NCBI GenBank assembly: GCA_964507395.1
Contig: CAZDQE010000086.1
Span: 1-6,194 of the forward strand
Source of the DNA: SIG575 sp964507395
Lineage (GTDB): Bacteria > Bacillota > Clostridia > Oscillospirales > Acutalibacteraceae
Direction: 5' to 3'
Length of the DNA: 6,194 bases
Of this stretch, positions 1 to 6,182 are shown one piece after another. Numbering within the stretch: position 1 is the stretch's first letter; each line of letters begins with the position of its first letter. Below the pieces are notes generated by a model. It did not search any database. It was not told the origin of the DNA and saw nothing but the letters and a program-made list of their open reading frames with translations. A program made the translations under genes and the position numbers.

Positions 1-2
1 TG

Positions 3-197
3 TCATCGCTTGTTTTGCTTTTCGGTAAAACCGAATTTATTCAGAATATGATGGCATCGTCGGGTGCCGGAAATCTTCTCATGTTCCTTGTACTTATGAT
101 TGGTGTCAACGGCCTTGTTGAAATCGCCTCATGCCTTGTTGTGGCTTCTGCACTGAGTAAAGCACTCAGTGTTGCAAATAAAAAAATGCGAATCTGA
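3..197 (+). CDS. C-terminal fragment of an integral membrane protein, probably an ECF transporter S component
   Basis: The frame is open from the left edge (first full codon at 3) to TGA at 195-197, so this is the last 64 codons of a gene that begins outside the window. A TTG at 15 is in frame, but I see no reason to treat it as the true start. The fragment is very hydrophobic, with a membrane segment formed by the LLMFLVLMIGVNGLVEIASC stretch and a second one running into VVASALSKAL. It ends in a short basic tail (ANKKMRI). The pattern 'G-x-N-G-x-x-E ... hydrophobic ... S-K-A-L' at the end of a small membrane protein is typical of S components of energy-coupling factor transporters, which bind a vitamin or small metabolite and pair with shared EcfA/A'/T subunits. 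The substrate cannot be told from the C-terminus. Another small polytopic membrane protein remains possible. It probably lies in a separate upstream unit, because a hairpin follows the stop. Confidence 0.5.
   Translation, partial: SSLVLLFGKTEFIQNMMASSGAGNLLMFLVLMIGVNGLVEIASCLVVASALSKALSVANKKMRI
151..171. repeat. Perfect 8-bp inverted repeat inside the 3' end of the upstream gene
   Basis: CACTGAGT (151-158) and ACTCAGTG (164-171) are exact reverse complements separated by a 5-nt loop (AAAGC). The repeat lies in coding sequence for the last residues of the membrane protein, about 80 bp before the glycosidase start. It could be a regulator operator for the downstream unit or an RNA hairpin. It could equally be a coding coincidence, since the repeated A-L-S residues favour similar codons. 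No U-run follows, so it is not a terminator. Confidence 0.35.
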
Positions 198-206
198 AAA
201 AACAAA

Positions 207-234
207 AGCCGTACATATCCTGTACGGCTGATTT
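207..234 (+). terminator. Hairpin with short T-tract after the membrane-protein gene, possible weak terminator or attenuator
   Basis: AGCCGTACA (207-215) pairs perfectly with TGTACGGCT (221-229) around a 5-nt loop (TATCC). An A-rich stretch precedes it, and GATTTTGC follows. The 9-bp stem starts 9 nt after the upstream stop codon, which is the usual place for an intrinsic terminator. The T-tract is only four T, is offset by GA, and is cut short by the Shine-Dalgarno of the next gene. Termination may therefore be incomplete, and read-through could feed the hydrolase genes. Only 18 nt separate the T-tract from the next start codon, leaving no room for a normal promoter between them. Confidence 0.6.
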
Positions 235-252
235 TGCAAAGGAGAGAGATAC

Positions 253-3200
253 ATGATTTTTCCAAAGTCAAAAGAAAAAAGCTTAAGTCCTGAGCTTTTC
301 AAAAATCCCACCAACGAATACCGCGGTGAACCTTTCTGGGCGCTTAATAACAACCTTGACAAGGAAAAAATGAAAAAACAGTTGGACTTTTTTGAGGAAA
401 TGGGTATAGGCGGAGCACACATGCATTGCCGTACAGGTCTTGATATTGACTACATGAGCGATGAATATGTTGAGCATATCAAGGCAGTTGTTGAGCGTGC
501 AAAAGAAAAGGGTATGAAAGCATATCTCTATGATGAGGACCGCTGGCCCTCAGGCTTTGCAGGCGGACTTGTAACCTGCAATGAAGAATACAGAGCAAGA
601 TACATAGCTTTTTCACCCATAAAGAATGAGGATGCTGTTGAAAGAAACCTTAATAACTCTTCAAGTGCAGGTGCACTCAGCCGCGATGGCGAGCTTCTTG
701 CGAAATACGATATCACTCTGGAAAACGGATATCTTAAAAGCTATAAAAGGCTTTCCGAAAACGAAGACGGAGAAAATGTGTGGTACGCATACCTTGAGGT
801 TTCAAAGCCCTCTGCATGGTTTAACAATCAGACCTATACCGACACACTCAATCCCGATGCGATCAAAAAATTTGTGGAGGTAACGCATCAGAAATATTAT
901 GATGCACTTGAGGAATATATCGGGGACACAGTTCCTGCAATCTTTACTGACGAGCCTCAGCATACGAGAAAAACTTCTCTTGACTTTGCAGAGGACAGAA
1001 CAAGTGAAATTATTCCCTTCACAGGCAGACTTCCCGAAATCTACAAAGAAAAATACGGTGAAGATTTCTTTGATACACTTCCTGAAATTTTCTGGGATTT
1101 GCCCGAGTCAAAGGTGTCTCTTGCAAGATACAGATACCATGACCTTACAACTGAGCTTCTGGCATCTGCATTTGCCGATACTATCGGAACATGGTGCGAT
1201 GAGCACAATCTTCCTCTTACAGGTCACATGATGGAAGAACAGAATCTCAATTCACAGACGGCAGCAATAGGCGAGGCAATGCGTTCCTACCGTTCATTCG
1301 GTCTGCCGGGCATTGATATGCTCTGCGACCAGAGAGAATATACAACTGCAAAACAGGCGCAGAGTGCTTCTCATCAGTACGGACGCGAAGGTGTTCTCAG
1401 TGAGCTTTACGGTGNNNNNNNNNNTTACGGTGTTACAGGCTGGGAATTTGACTTCCGCGGTCACAAACAGCAGGGCGACTGGCAGGCAGTTCTCGGAATC
1501 ACAAACCGCGTTCATCATCTTTCGTGGTACAGCATGGAGGGCGAGGCAAAGCGTGACTATCCGGCATCAATTTTCTATCAGTCACCGTGGTATAAGGAGT
1601 ATAAGCTTGTTGAAGACCATTTCGCAAGAGTCAACACTGCTATGACAAGAGGTAAGGCAGATGTTAAAGTAGGTCTTATTCATCCCATTGAAAGCTATTG
1701 GCTTCATTTCGGACCTCAGGAACAGACGGGGCTTTACCGCGAAGAGCTTGAACAGAATTTCCAGAATGTAGTTCTGTGGCTTCTTTCAAATCAGCTTGAT
1801 TTTGATTTTATCGCAGAATCGCTTCTTCCCTCGCAGTGCAAAGAACAGACAGGCAAAAAGCTTGCAGTGGGTGAAATGGCTTATGATGTCGTTATTGTGC
1901 CTGCCCTTGAAACAATCAGAAAAACAACTCTTGAAAGACTTAAGGCTTTCCGCGAAGCGGGCGGTAAAGTGGTTTTCCTCGGCTCAGTTCCTGCACACGT
2001 TGATGCAGTCCGAAGCGATGACGCAAAAGATTTTGCAAAAATATGTGACAATGCTTCTTTCACACAGGCAAGCTTAGTCAAGAGTCTTGAAGAATTCAAA
2101 ACGGTTTATCTTCTTGACGATGATGGCAGAAATGCCAAAAATCTCTTCTATCAGATGAGAAACGATAACGATTGCAAGTGGCTCTTTATTGCAAATGCGG
2201 AAAAACGCACGTCAGACCTTATTGATGAAACGGAGCTTACAATCAGGGTCAGAGGCACTTTCAATGCAGAGGTTTATGACACGCTGACAGGCGAAATTTA
2301 TCCTATAGCAACGGATTGCAGAAACGGTTTTACAGTAATCAGAAAGTTGATTTACAGTCACGACAGCCTTCTTCTCAGACTGACGGAAGCCGAGGAGCAT
2401 TCAGCAGACCTCACCATTACAGAAAGAGAGGTTGCTGAGAGAATCCACCTTCTCGGTGAAATGGAATATGAAATGTCAGAGCCGAACGTAGCTCTTCTTG
2501 AAAGGGCAGAGTACCGTTTCGACGGCGGAGAATGGCAGAATGAGGAAGAAGTTCTTCTCATTGATGACAAGTTCAGAGATGTTCTGGGTTATCCCTCAAG
2601 AAGAGAGTCTGTAGCTCAGCCGTGGGTAATCAAAAATGATGAAAATTCAGACCATACACTTGAACTCCGTTATACAATCCATTCAGAAATTGATACGGAA
2701 AACGATGTTTATTTTGCTTACGAAAGACCTGAGCTTTGTGAAATCAAGGTGAACGGAAATGTTCTCAAGCAGAAATATGAAGGCTTTTATGTTGACGAGT
2801 GTCTTGTGAAAATGAATATCGGTAAGCTTCATAAGGGTGATAATGTTATTGAAATCAAAATGCCCTTTGCAAAGAAAACAAATGTTGAATGGGGTTATCT
2901 TCTCGGCGATTTCGGAGTTTGTGTTGAAGGCGAAAAAATAACAATTACAGAAAAACGCGAAAAAATCTGCTTCGGTGAGTATTTAAGATTCGGCATGCCC
3001 TTCTACGGCGGAAATATCACTTACAAATACAAGATAAACGTAGCTGAGGGTGATTACAGACTTGCATGCACAATGTTCAGAAATCCCGTTATTGCGGTTT
3101 CACTTGACGGCAAGGACTGCGGAAGAATCGCATTTGAGCCTTATTCGGCAGAACTCGGTCACTTGGCAGAGGGCGAGCATCTTCTCGAAATCACAGCCTT

Positions 3201-3372
3201 CGGTCACCGTTACAACAGCTTCGGTGCAATCCATAACAATGACCTGGGCAGAAAGTGGCACGGTCCTGATGCATGGCGCGTCAGCCATGAGGAATACACA
3301 AAATATTATTTCTTCAAGAGCATCGGCATCCAGAAAGAGCCTGTCCTTGAAAAATTGGAGGAAGAAAAATGA
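253..3372 (+). CDS. GH106-like (alpha-L-rhamnosidase-type) glycoside hydrolase, cytoplasmic, interrupted by an N run
   Basis: A large glycosidase, 1039 codons as written and about 1033 aa once the assembly artefact at 1415-1432 is removed. The ATG at 253 follows GGAGAG (241-246) at ideal spacing. There is no signal peptide or membrane segment, so it should act in the cytoplasm on imported sugars or glycosides. Residues ~20-450 form a TIM-barrel-like catalytic region, with YRGEPFWALN near 23, GGAHMHCRTGL at 53-63, YDEDRWPSG at 93-101, FTDEP at 231-235, GHMMEE at 324-329, SELYG at 383-387 and GDW...HHLSWYSMEGEAKRDYPAS at 408-439. E234 and E384 are the best candidates for the catalytic acids (inference). 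Residues ~465-640 resemble the amidotransferase-like domain that follows the barrel in such enzymes (VKVGLIHP, YDVVIVPALETI, GGKVVFLG). Residues ~735-1025 look like galactose-binding-type beta-sandwiches ending in KWHGPDAWR. Family membership rests on motif memory. Rhamnose specificity is not proven, as many relatives are uncharacterised. The stop overlaps the next start (ATGA). Confidence 0.8.
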   Translation: MIFPKSKEKSLSPELFKNPTNEYRGEPFWALNNNLDKEKMKKQLDFFEEMGIGGAHMHCRTGLDIDYMSDEYVEHIKAVVERAKEKGMKAYLYDEDRWPSGFAGGLVTCNEEYRARYIAFSPIKNEDAVERNLNNSSSAGALSRDGELLAKYDITLENGYLKSYKRLSENEDGENVWYAYLEVSKPSAWFNNQTYTDTLNPDAIKKFVEVTHQKYYDALEEYIGDTVPAIFTDEPQHTRKTSLDFAEDRTSEIIPFTGRLPEIYKEKYGEDFFDTLPEIFWDLPESKVSLARYRYHDLTTELLASAFADTIGTWCDEHNLPLTGHMMEEQNLNSQTAAIGEAMRSYRSFGLPGIDMLCDQREYTTAKQAQSASHQYGREGVLSELYGXXXXYGVTGWEFDFRGHKQQGDWQAVLGITNRVHHLSWYSMEGEAKRDYPASIFYQSPWYKEYKLVEDHFARVNTAMTRGKADVKVGLIHPIESYWLHFGPQEQTGLYREELEQNFQNVVLWLLSNQLDFDFIAESLLPSQCKEQTGKKLAVGEMAYDVVIVPALETIRKTTLERLKAFREAGGKVVFLGSVPAHVDAVRSDDAKDFAKICDNASFTQASLVKSLEEFKTVYLLDDDGRNAKNLFYQMRNDNDCKWLFIANAEKRTSDLIDETELTIRVRGTFNAEVYDTLTGEIYPIATDCRNGFTVIRKLIYSHDSLLLRLTEAEEHSADLTITEREVAERIHLLGEMEYEMSEPNVALLERAEYRFDGGEWQNEEEVLLIDDKFRDVLGYPSRRESVAQPWVIKNDENSDHTLELRYTIHSEIDTENDVYFAYERPELCEIKVNGNVLKQKYEGFYVDECLVKMNIGKLHKGDNVIEIKMPFAKKTNVEWGYLLGDFGVCVEGEKITITEKREKICFGEYLRFGMPFYGGNITYKYKINVAEGDYRLACTMFRNPVIAVSLDGKDCGRIAFEPYSAELGHLAEGEHLLEITAFGHRYNSFGAIHNNDLGRKWHGPDAWRVSHEEYTKYYFFKSIGIQKEPVLEKLEEEK
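1415..1424. other. Ten-N assembly gap, very probably an artefactual contig join
   Basis: Ten undetermined bases lie inside the glycosidase gene. The 8 bases before the gap (TTACGGTG, 1407-1414) are identical to the 8 bases after it (1425-1432), as expected when two contigs that overlap by a few bases are joined with a fixed-length spacer. Deleting 1415-1432 (18 nt, six codons) gives GAG CTT TAC GGT GTT ACA GGC TGG, encoding ELYGVTGW, which fits the expected unbroken motif. Because 18 is a multiple of three, the reading frame is the same with or without the artefact. Confidence 0.9.
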
Positions 3373-4808
3373 GATTTGTAGGTTATGCGCTTCTTGCAGT
3401 GGTGGTTATACTTCTGCTTGTTGCAGTTGTGAACGCAATCAGAATCAAAGCAAAACCTATCAAGGGCAAAGAATCTCTTGACTATACAAAAGAAGAAGAA
3501 AAAGCATACGCTGAAAAGCTTTCAAAAATGGTTAAGGTTCCCTCAGTTTCTTTGAGAGGGAACACAGACCTTACTGAGTTTTACAAACTTCACAAAGTCC
3601 TTGAAGAAGAATTTCCGCTCGTCCATGAAAAGCTTGAAAAAGTGGAAATTGAAGGCAATCTTCTTTTTAAATGGACGGGTAAGGATTCATCACGTGCATT
3701 CCTTCTTATGGGACATCAGGACGTAGTTCCTGCAGAAGAAACTGACTGGAAATATGACCCGTTTTCAGGTGAAATTGCAGACGGTGCAGTTCACGGCAGA
3801 GGCGCAATGGACTGCAAATGTACAGTTCTTGCAGAGCTTTCAGCGGTAGAAGAACTCCTTGCTGAGAATTTTGTTCCCGAATGTGACGTTTATCTTGCTT
3901 TCTCAGCCAACGAAGAAATCTTCGGCGGCGGTGCAGACCTGATTATTGATTATCTTATTGAAAAAGGTGTAAGACTTTCATCAGTTATGGACGAGGGCGG
4001 AACGATTATGGAAAAAGCCTTCCCCGGAGTTGCTTGTGATACAGCAGCAATCGGTATCGTTGAAAAAGGTAACTGCAATATTAAAATTGTCGCAAAGGGC
4101 GCAGGCGGACATTCTTCAACTCCGCCGAAAAACACTCCTCTTGCACGTCTTGCAGCCTTTGTTAACGAGGTTGAAACAAAGAAACCCTTCAAAAAGCAGA
4201 TGGGCGAGCCTGTGAAACGTATGTTTGCATCGGTTGCACCTTATGCATCTTTTCCCATGAGATTGGTGCTTGGCAACGTATGGCTCTTTAAGCCTGCACT
4301 TATTGCACTTCTGCCTGCTCTTTCATCCTTCGGTGAAGCATTCCTCTCAACTACATGCGCGTTTACAATGTGCGGCGGCTCAACAACTCCTAACGTCATT
4401 CCCGATGAGGCTTATGTTATCTGCAATATCAGACCTTCGGTTCATCAGGATGCAGACGCATCAATTGCAGTTCTTGAAAAAATTGCGGCAAAATATGATT
4501 TGCAGGTTGAGCCCATGAACAGAAGAAGCGCATCAAAGGTTACAGACCCCGACGGCGAAGAGTTTGCATATCTTAAACAGTGCATCAATGAAACACTTCC
4601 CGAAGTGTGCGTAACACCTTACTTTATGGCAGGCGCAACAGACTGCCGTTTCTATGAGAGGGTTACAGATAACTGTCTTCGTTTCTGTCCCGTTAAGCAG
4701 ACACCGAAGCAGCTTGCGGCAATGCATGCAGCGAACGAAAACATTTCTACCGATAATCTGGCAGTCGGCGTAAAATTCTATAAATATTACATCAAAAACC
4801 ATAAATAA
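3369..4808 (+). CDS. Membrane-anchored M20 family metallopeptidase, carboxypeptidase S/PM20D1-like
   Basis: A 479-residue di-zinc hydrolase of the M20 family, which cleaves peptide or N-acyl-amino-acid bonds. The metal and catalytic set is complete: H116 and D118 (GHQDVV), bridging D148 (HGRGAMDCK), E182-E183 (SANEE; general base and ligand), D208 (VMDEGG) and H453 (AMHAANE). H248 in GAGGHSS marks the lid/dimerisation domain, and GGSTTPNVIPDEA (336-348) is a further family motif. Length and the GATDCRFY motif (422-429) fit the carboxypeptidase S/PM20D1 branch better than short M20 enzymes such as ArgE or DapE. Residues ~4-23 form one N-terminal membrane helix. The following stretch is strongly basic (R25, K27, K29, K32, K34), and there are 13 cysteines, which together hint that the catalytic domain may face the cytoplasm. 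ATG overlaps the upstream TGA as ATGA, and GGAGGAA (3357-3363) is a strong Shine-Dalgarno, so translation is likely coupled to the glycosidase. The substrate is unknown. Confidence 0.88.
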   Translation: MRFVGYALLAVVVILLLVAVVNAIRIKAKPIKGKESLDYTKEEEKAYAEKLSKMVKVPSVSLRGNTDLTEFYKLHKVLEEEFPLVHEKLEKVEIEGNLLFKWTGKDSSRAFLLMGHQDVVPAEETDWKYDPFSGEIADGAVHGRGAMDCKCTVLAELSAVEELLAENFVPECDVYLAFSANEEIFGGGADLIIDYLIEKGVRLSSVMDEGGTIMEKAFPGVACDTAAIGIVEKGNCNIKIVAKGAGGHSSTPPKNTPLARLAAFVNEVETKKPFKKQMGEPVKRMFASVAPYASFPMRLVLGNVWLFKPALIALLPALSSFGEAFLSTTCAFTMCGGSTTPNVIPDEAYVICNIRPSVHQDADASIAVLEKIAAKYDLQVEPMNRRSASKVTDPDGEEFAYLKQCINETLPEVCVTPYFMAGATDCRFYERVTDNCLRFCPVKQTPKQLAAMHAANENISTDNLAVGVKFYKYYIKNHK

Positions 4809-4813
4809 TTCTC

Positions 4814-4818
4814 AGGTG
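4814..4818 (+). promoter_or_regulatory. Shine-Dalgarno AGGTG supporting a TTG start
   Basis: AGGTG lies 8 nt before the TTG at 4827, in the 18-nt gap after the M20 stop. No ATG or GTG in this frame lies between the M20 stop and the TTG. The next in-frame ATG is at codon 82, well past the membrane helix. The TTG is followed at once by K-K and a hydrophobic helix, the normal N-terminus of an exported Gram-positive protein. The site is weaker than those of the two upstream genes, so lower translation is expected. Confidence 0.6.
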
Positions 4819-4826
4819 TTCAGAAG

Positions 4827-5921
4827 TTGAAAAAAGAAAACATATTTAAAATTATTGCAATTATTCTTCTCGCAGTGGTGGCGGTAGTCTGTGCGGCGCT
4901 TGCCTTCCCTGACCGAGAAGAGAAAGAAGAAGAAACAACAGAAGAGAAAACAACTCTCCCCGACGGTTTTTACCGTAACGGGGAGGATTGGTGCTTTTAT
5001 GAGAACGGAGAAGAATCCTCGAAAACCGATAAAATCGAAGGCACTGTTGACGGAAAAAGCGGTCTCTGGATGACCGTTGACGGCAAGGTTGATTTTTCCC
5101 TGACTTCCCTTGAAAAAGCTGAAAATGACACGTGGCAGTACGTGAAAAACGGTGAGGTTACAGAAGAAAGTGATTCATCCGTTTCTTTAATTTTCGGTGA
5201 GATGCTTGATTCAATCAGCGGGGAAAAGATGATTTCAACCTTTGGGAATTTTGAGCTTTCAGAGGAAAACAAAAATCTTCTTCAGAGTGAAATTGACAAA
5301 AACACATCAAAAGGCTATAAAACAGGCTTTGTTGTGATGAATCTGAATTCTCTTGAAGGCTTCAGCTACAATGCAGATGAAAAAATTTACTCTGCAAGCA
5401 CTATCAAAGGACCTTACATTGTGTCCATGGTAAAGAGTGATAATTCTCTGCTTGAAAAAGAGAAAACGAGAATTGAAGCAACTCTCATACGCTCTTCAAA
5501 TTATGACTATGAAAGTCTGCGTGACAAATACGGAAACGAGCATTTTATTAGCTTCTCTGCAGAAACAGGAAACGATTTAGTTGTTGACACTACGCGTAAT
5601 TATCAGTTTTTGACACCGCGGAAGCTTGCACATCTGTGGCTTGGTAATTATATTTTCTTTGAAAGCGGAGAAACAGGGGATAGCCTCGGCAAAATCTTTG
5701 AAAATCCCGTGATTTCACCGATTCATGAAATATTTTCTGAAGAATTTATAACCCGCACAAAGGCAGGCTGGATTACAAAAAACAACACAAGAGTTACAAA
5801 CGATGCAGGAATCGTCTACACGGAAAACGGCGACTTCCTTGTCGTGATAATGACCACCGCACCATGTGATTTTTCAGTTGTTGAAAACATGGCAGAAGCA
5901 ATTAAAAGCATAATCTCGTAA
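4827..5921 (+). CDS. Membrane-anchored beta-lactamase-fold serine hydrolase with a cell-wall-binding-like repeat region
   Basis: A 364-residue protein starting at TTG. Residues ~6-27 form a signal-anchor helix. Cys22 lies within it, but V at -1 does not fit a lipobox, so lipidation is unlikely. An acidic linker (~29-43) follows. Residues ~45-111 hold aromatic/Gly repeats (DGFYRNGEDWCFYENGE, VDGKVDFSLTSLEK, WQYVKNGEV) that resemble degenerate cell-wall-binding repeats of Clostridia. The C-terminal ~150-364 is penicillin-recognising serine hydrolase: S191-T-I-K194 (SxxK nucleophile), S223-S-N225 (SxN, SDN-like), LTPRKLA at 262-268 (matches the TTPxxLA helix of class A enzymes) and K312-A-G (KTG-like). 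The SxxK-SxN spacing is only 32 residues and no ExxLN omega-loop motif is visible, so a true beta-lactamase is unlikely; a muropeptide DD-peptidase or an uncharacterised hydrolase is more plausible. It should act outside the membrane. It lies 18 nt after the M20 gene in the same frame, probably co-transcribed. Confidence 0.8.
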   Translation: MKKENIFKIIAIILLAVVAVVCAALAFPDREEKEEETTEEKTTLPDGFYRNGEDWCFYENGEESSKTDKIEGTVDGKSGLWMTVDGKVDFSLTSLEKAENDTWQYVKNGEVTEESDSSVSLIFGEMLDSISGEKMISTFGNFELSEENKNLLQSEIDKNTSKGYKTGFVVMNLNSLEGFSYNADEKIYSASTIKGPYIVSMVKSDNSLLEKEKTRIEATLIRSSNYDYESLRDKYGNEHFISFSAETGNDLVVDTTRNYQFLTPRKLAHLWLGNYIFFESGETGDSLGKIFENPVISPIHEIFSEEFITRTKAGWITKNNTRVTNDAGIVYTENGDFLVVIMTTAPCDFSVVENMAEAIKSIIS

Positions 5922-5944
5922 TTGCATTGCAGGGGATTTTTTAA

Positions 5945-5965
5945 TGCAGAGTGCAGAACGCAGAA
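5945..5965. repeat. Three tandem 7-nt units, TGCAGAG / TGCAGAA / CGCAGAA
   Basis: Three adjacent near-identical heptamers start 24 nt after the last stop codon, and a related CGCAGAG occurs again at 6009-6015. Units two and three differ at one base. This is a small tandem duplication in non-coding DNA and could be a variable-number site or the edge of an interspersed repeat. Confidence 0.6.
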
Positions 5966-5968
5966 TTT

Positions 5969-6005
5969 CGGGCCTGCGGCGCAATTTATATTGCAGCGAT
6001 GCCCG
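5969..6005. repeat. Imperfect nested hairpin, CGGGC...GCAAT-TTAT-ATTGC...GCCCG
   Basis: CGGGC (5969-5973) pairs with GCCCG (6001-6005). Inside it, GCAAT (5981-5985) pairs with ATTGC (5990-5994) around a TTAT loop. The sequence between the two stems does not pair well. As RNA this could help end the upstream transcript or protect its 3' end, but no U-run follows (TTTC only), so it is not called as an intrinsic terminator. Confidence 0.5.
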
Positions 6006-6017
6006 TTTCGCAGAGGC

Positions 6018-6073
6018 GATTCACGAATTGCCCGTCTTTAATTTCATAAAAACTCGCGGGATATTCGTGAATC
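6018..6073. repeat. Long inverted repeat, 11-bp perfect arms plus inner CCCG/CGGG stem
   Basis: GATTCACGAAT (6018-6028) is the exact reverse complement of ATTCGTGAATC (6063-6073). After a 2x2 internal loop, CCCG (6031-6034) pairs with CGGG (6057-6060), extended by a possible T-G pair, leaving a loop of about 20 nt rich in A and T. An 11-bp perfect arm pair with a second aligned stem inside is unlikely to be chance. It suggests a selected RNA or DNA structure or an interspersed palindromic repeat. Confidence 0.7.
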
Positions 6074-6108
6074 TCACATACAAAAGTTATAAAATTTATC
6101 TATATTAT

Positions 6109-6182
6109 CGTAGAGTCGAACTTTGTTCGCCTTTTATGCATCCTTTGGCTTTGTGCAAAGGAAAACACAGTTTTCCCCTACG
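6109..6182. repeat. Element bounded by inverted CGTAG/CTACG, with a small hairpin inside each end
   Basis: CGTAG (6109-6113) at the left and CTACG (6178-6182) at the right are inverted copies. Just inside the left end is CGAAC-TTT-GTTCG (6117-6129). Just inside the right end is GGAAAAC-ACA-GTTTTCC (6160-6176). A third hairpin, TCCTTTG...CAAAGGA (6141-6147/6156-6162), shares three bases with the right one, so the two are mutually exclusive at full length. The symmetry suggests two head-to-head copies of a 'CGTAG + palindrome' module with different palindromes. No open reading frame of note lies inside. Confidence 0.55.

Noticed and set aside
41..271. Minus-strand ORF of 76 codons opposite the membrane-protein gene
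   Set aside because: It overlaps a convincing membrane-protein C-terminus and the terminator hairpin, has no domain-like features and no good ribosome binding site; it is a shadow frame.
1294..1518. Minus-strand ORF crossing the N run
   Set aside because: It depends on the undetermined bases staying open and lies opposite conserved catalytic motifs of the glycosidase.
3050..3481. 143-codon + strand ORF spanning the glycosidase/M20 junction
   Set aside because: It lies in another frame across two well-supported genes, has low-complexity Ser/Thr-rich content and no recognisable motif, so it is a shadow of the real genes.
4827..4920. Lipoprotein signal with Cys22 as the lipidated residue
   Set aside because: The residues before the Cys (A-V-V-C) lack the small residue required at -1, and the Cys is in the middle of the hydrophobic helix.
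5922..5948. TGCATT...AATGCA with a T6 run as an intrinsic terminator of the operon
   Set aside because: The T-run lies in the loop rather than after the stem and the stem is only 6 bp, so it does not fit the terminator form.
6084..6108. AT-rich tract with TATATT/TATTAT, possible -10 box for a gene beyond the window
   Set aside because: No recognisable -35 element at proper spacing, no start codon or gene downstream in the window, and AT-rich spacers are expected between repeat modules.
6109..6182. Possible tRNA-like segment because of the GTTCG and multiple stems
   Set aside because: The stems do not form a cloverleaf, there is no acceptor stem or anticodon arm, and GTTCG is part of a local palindrome.
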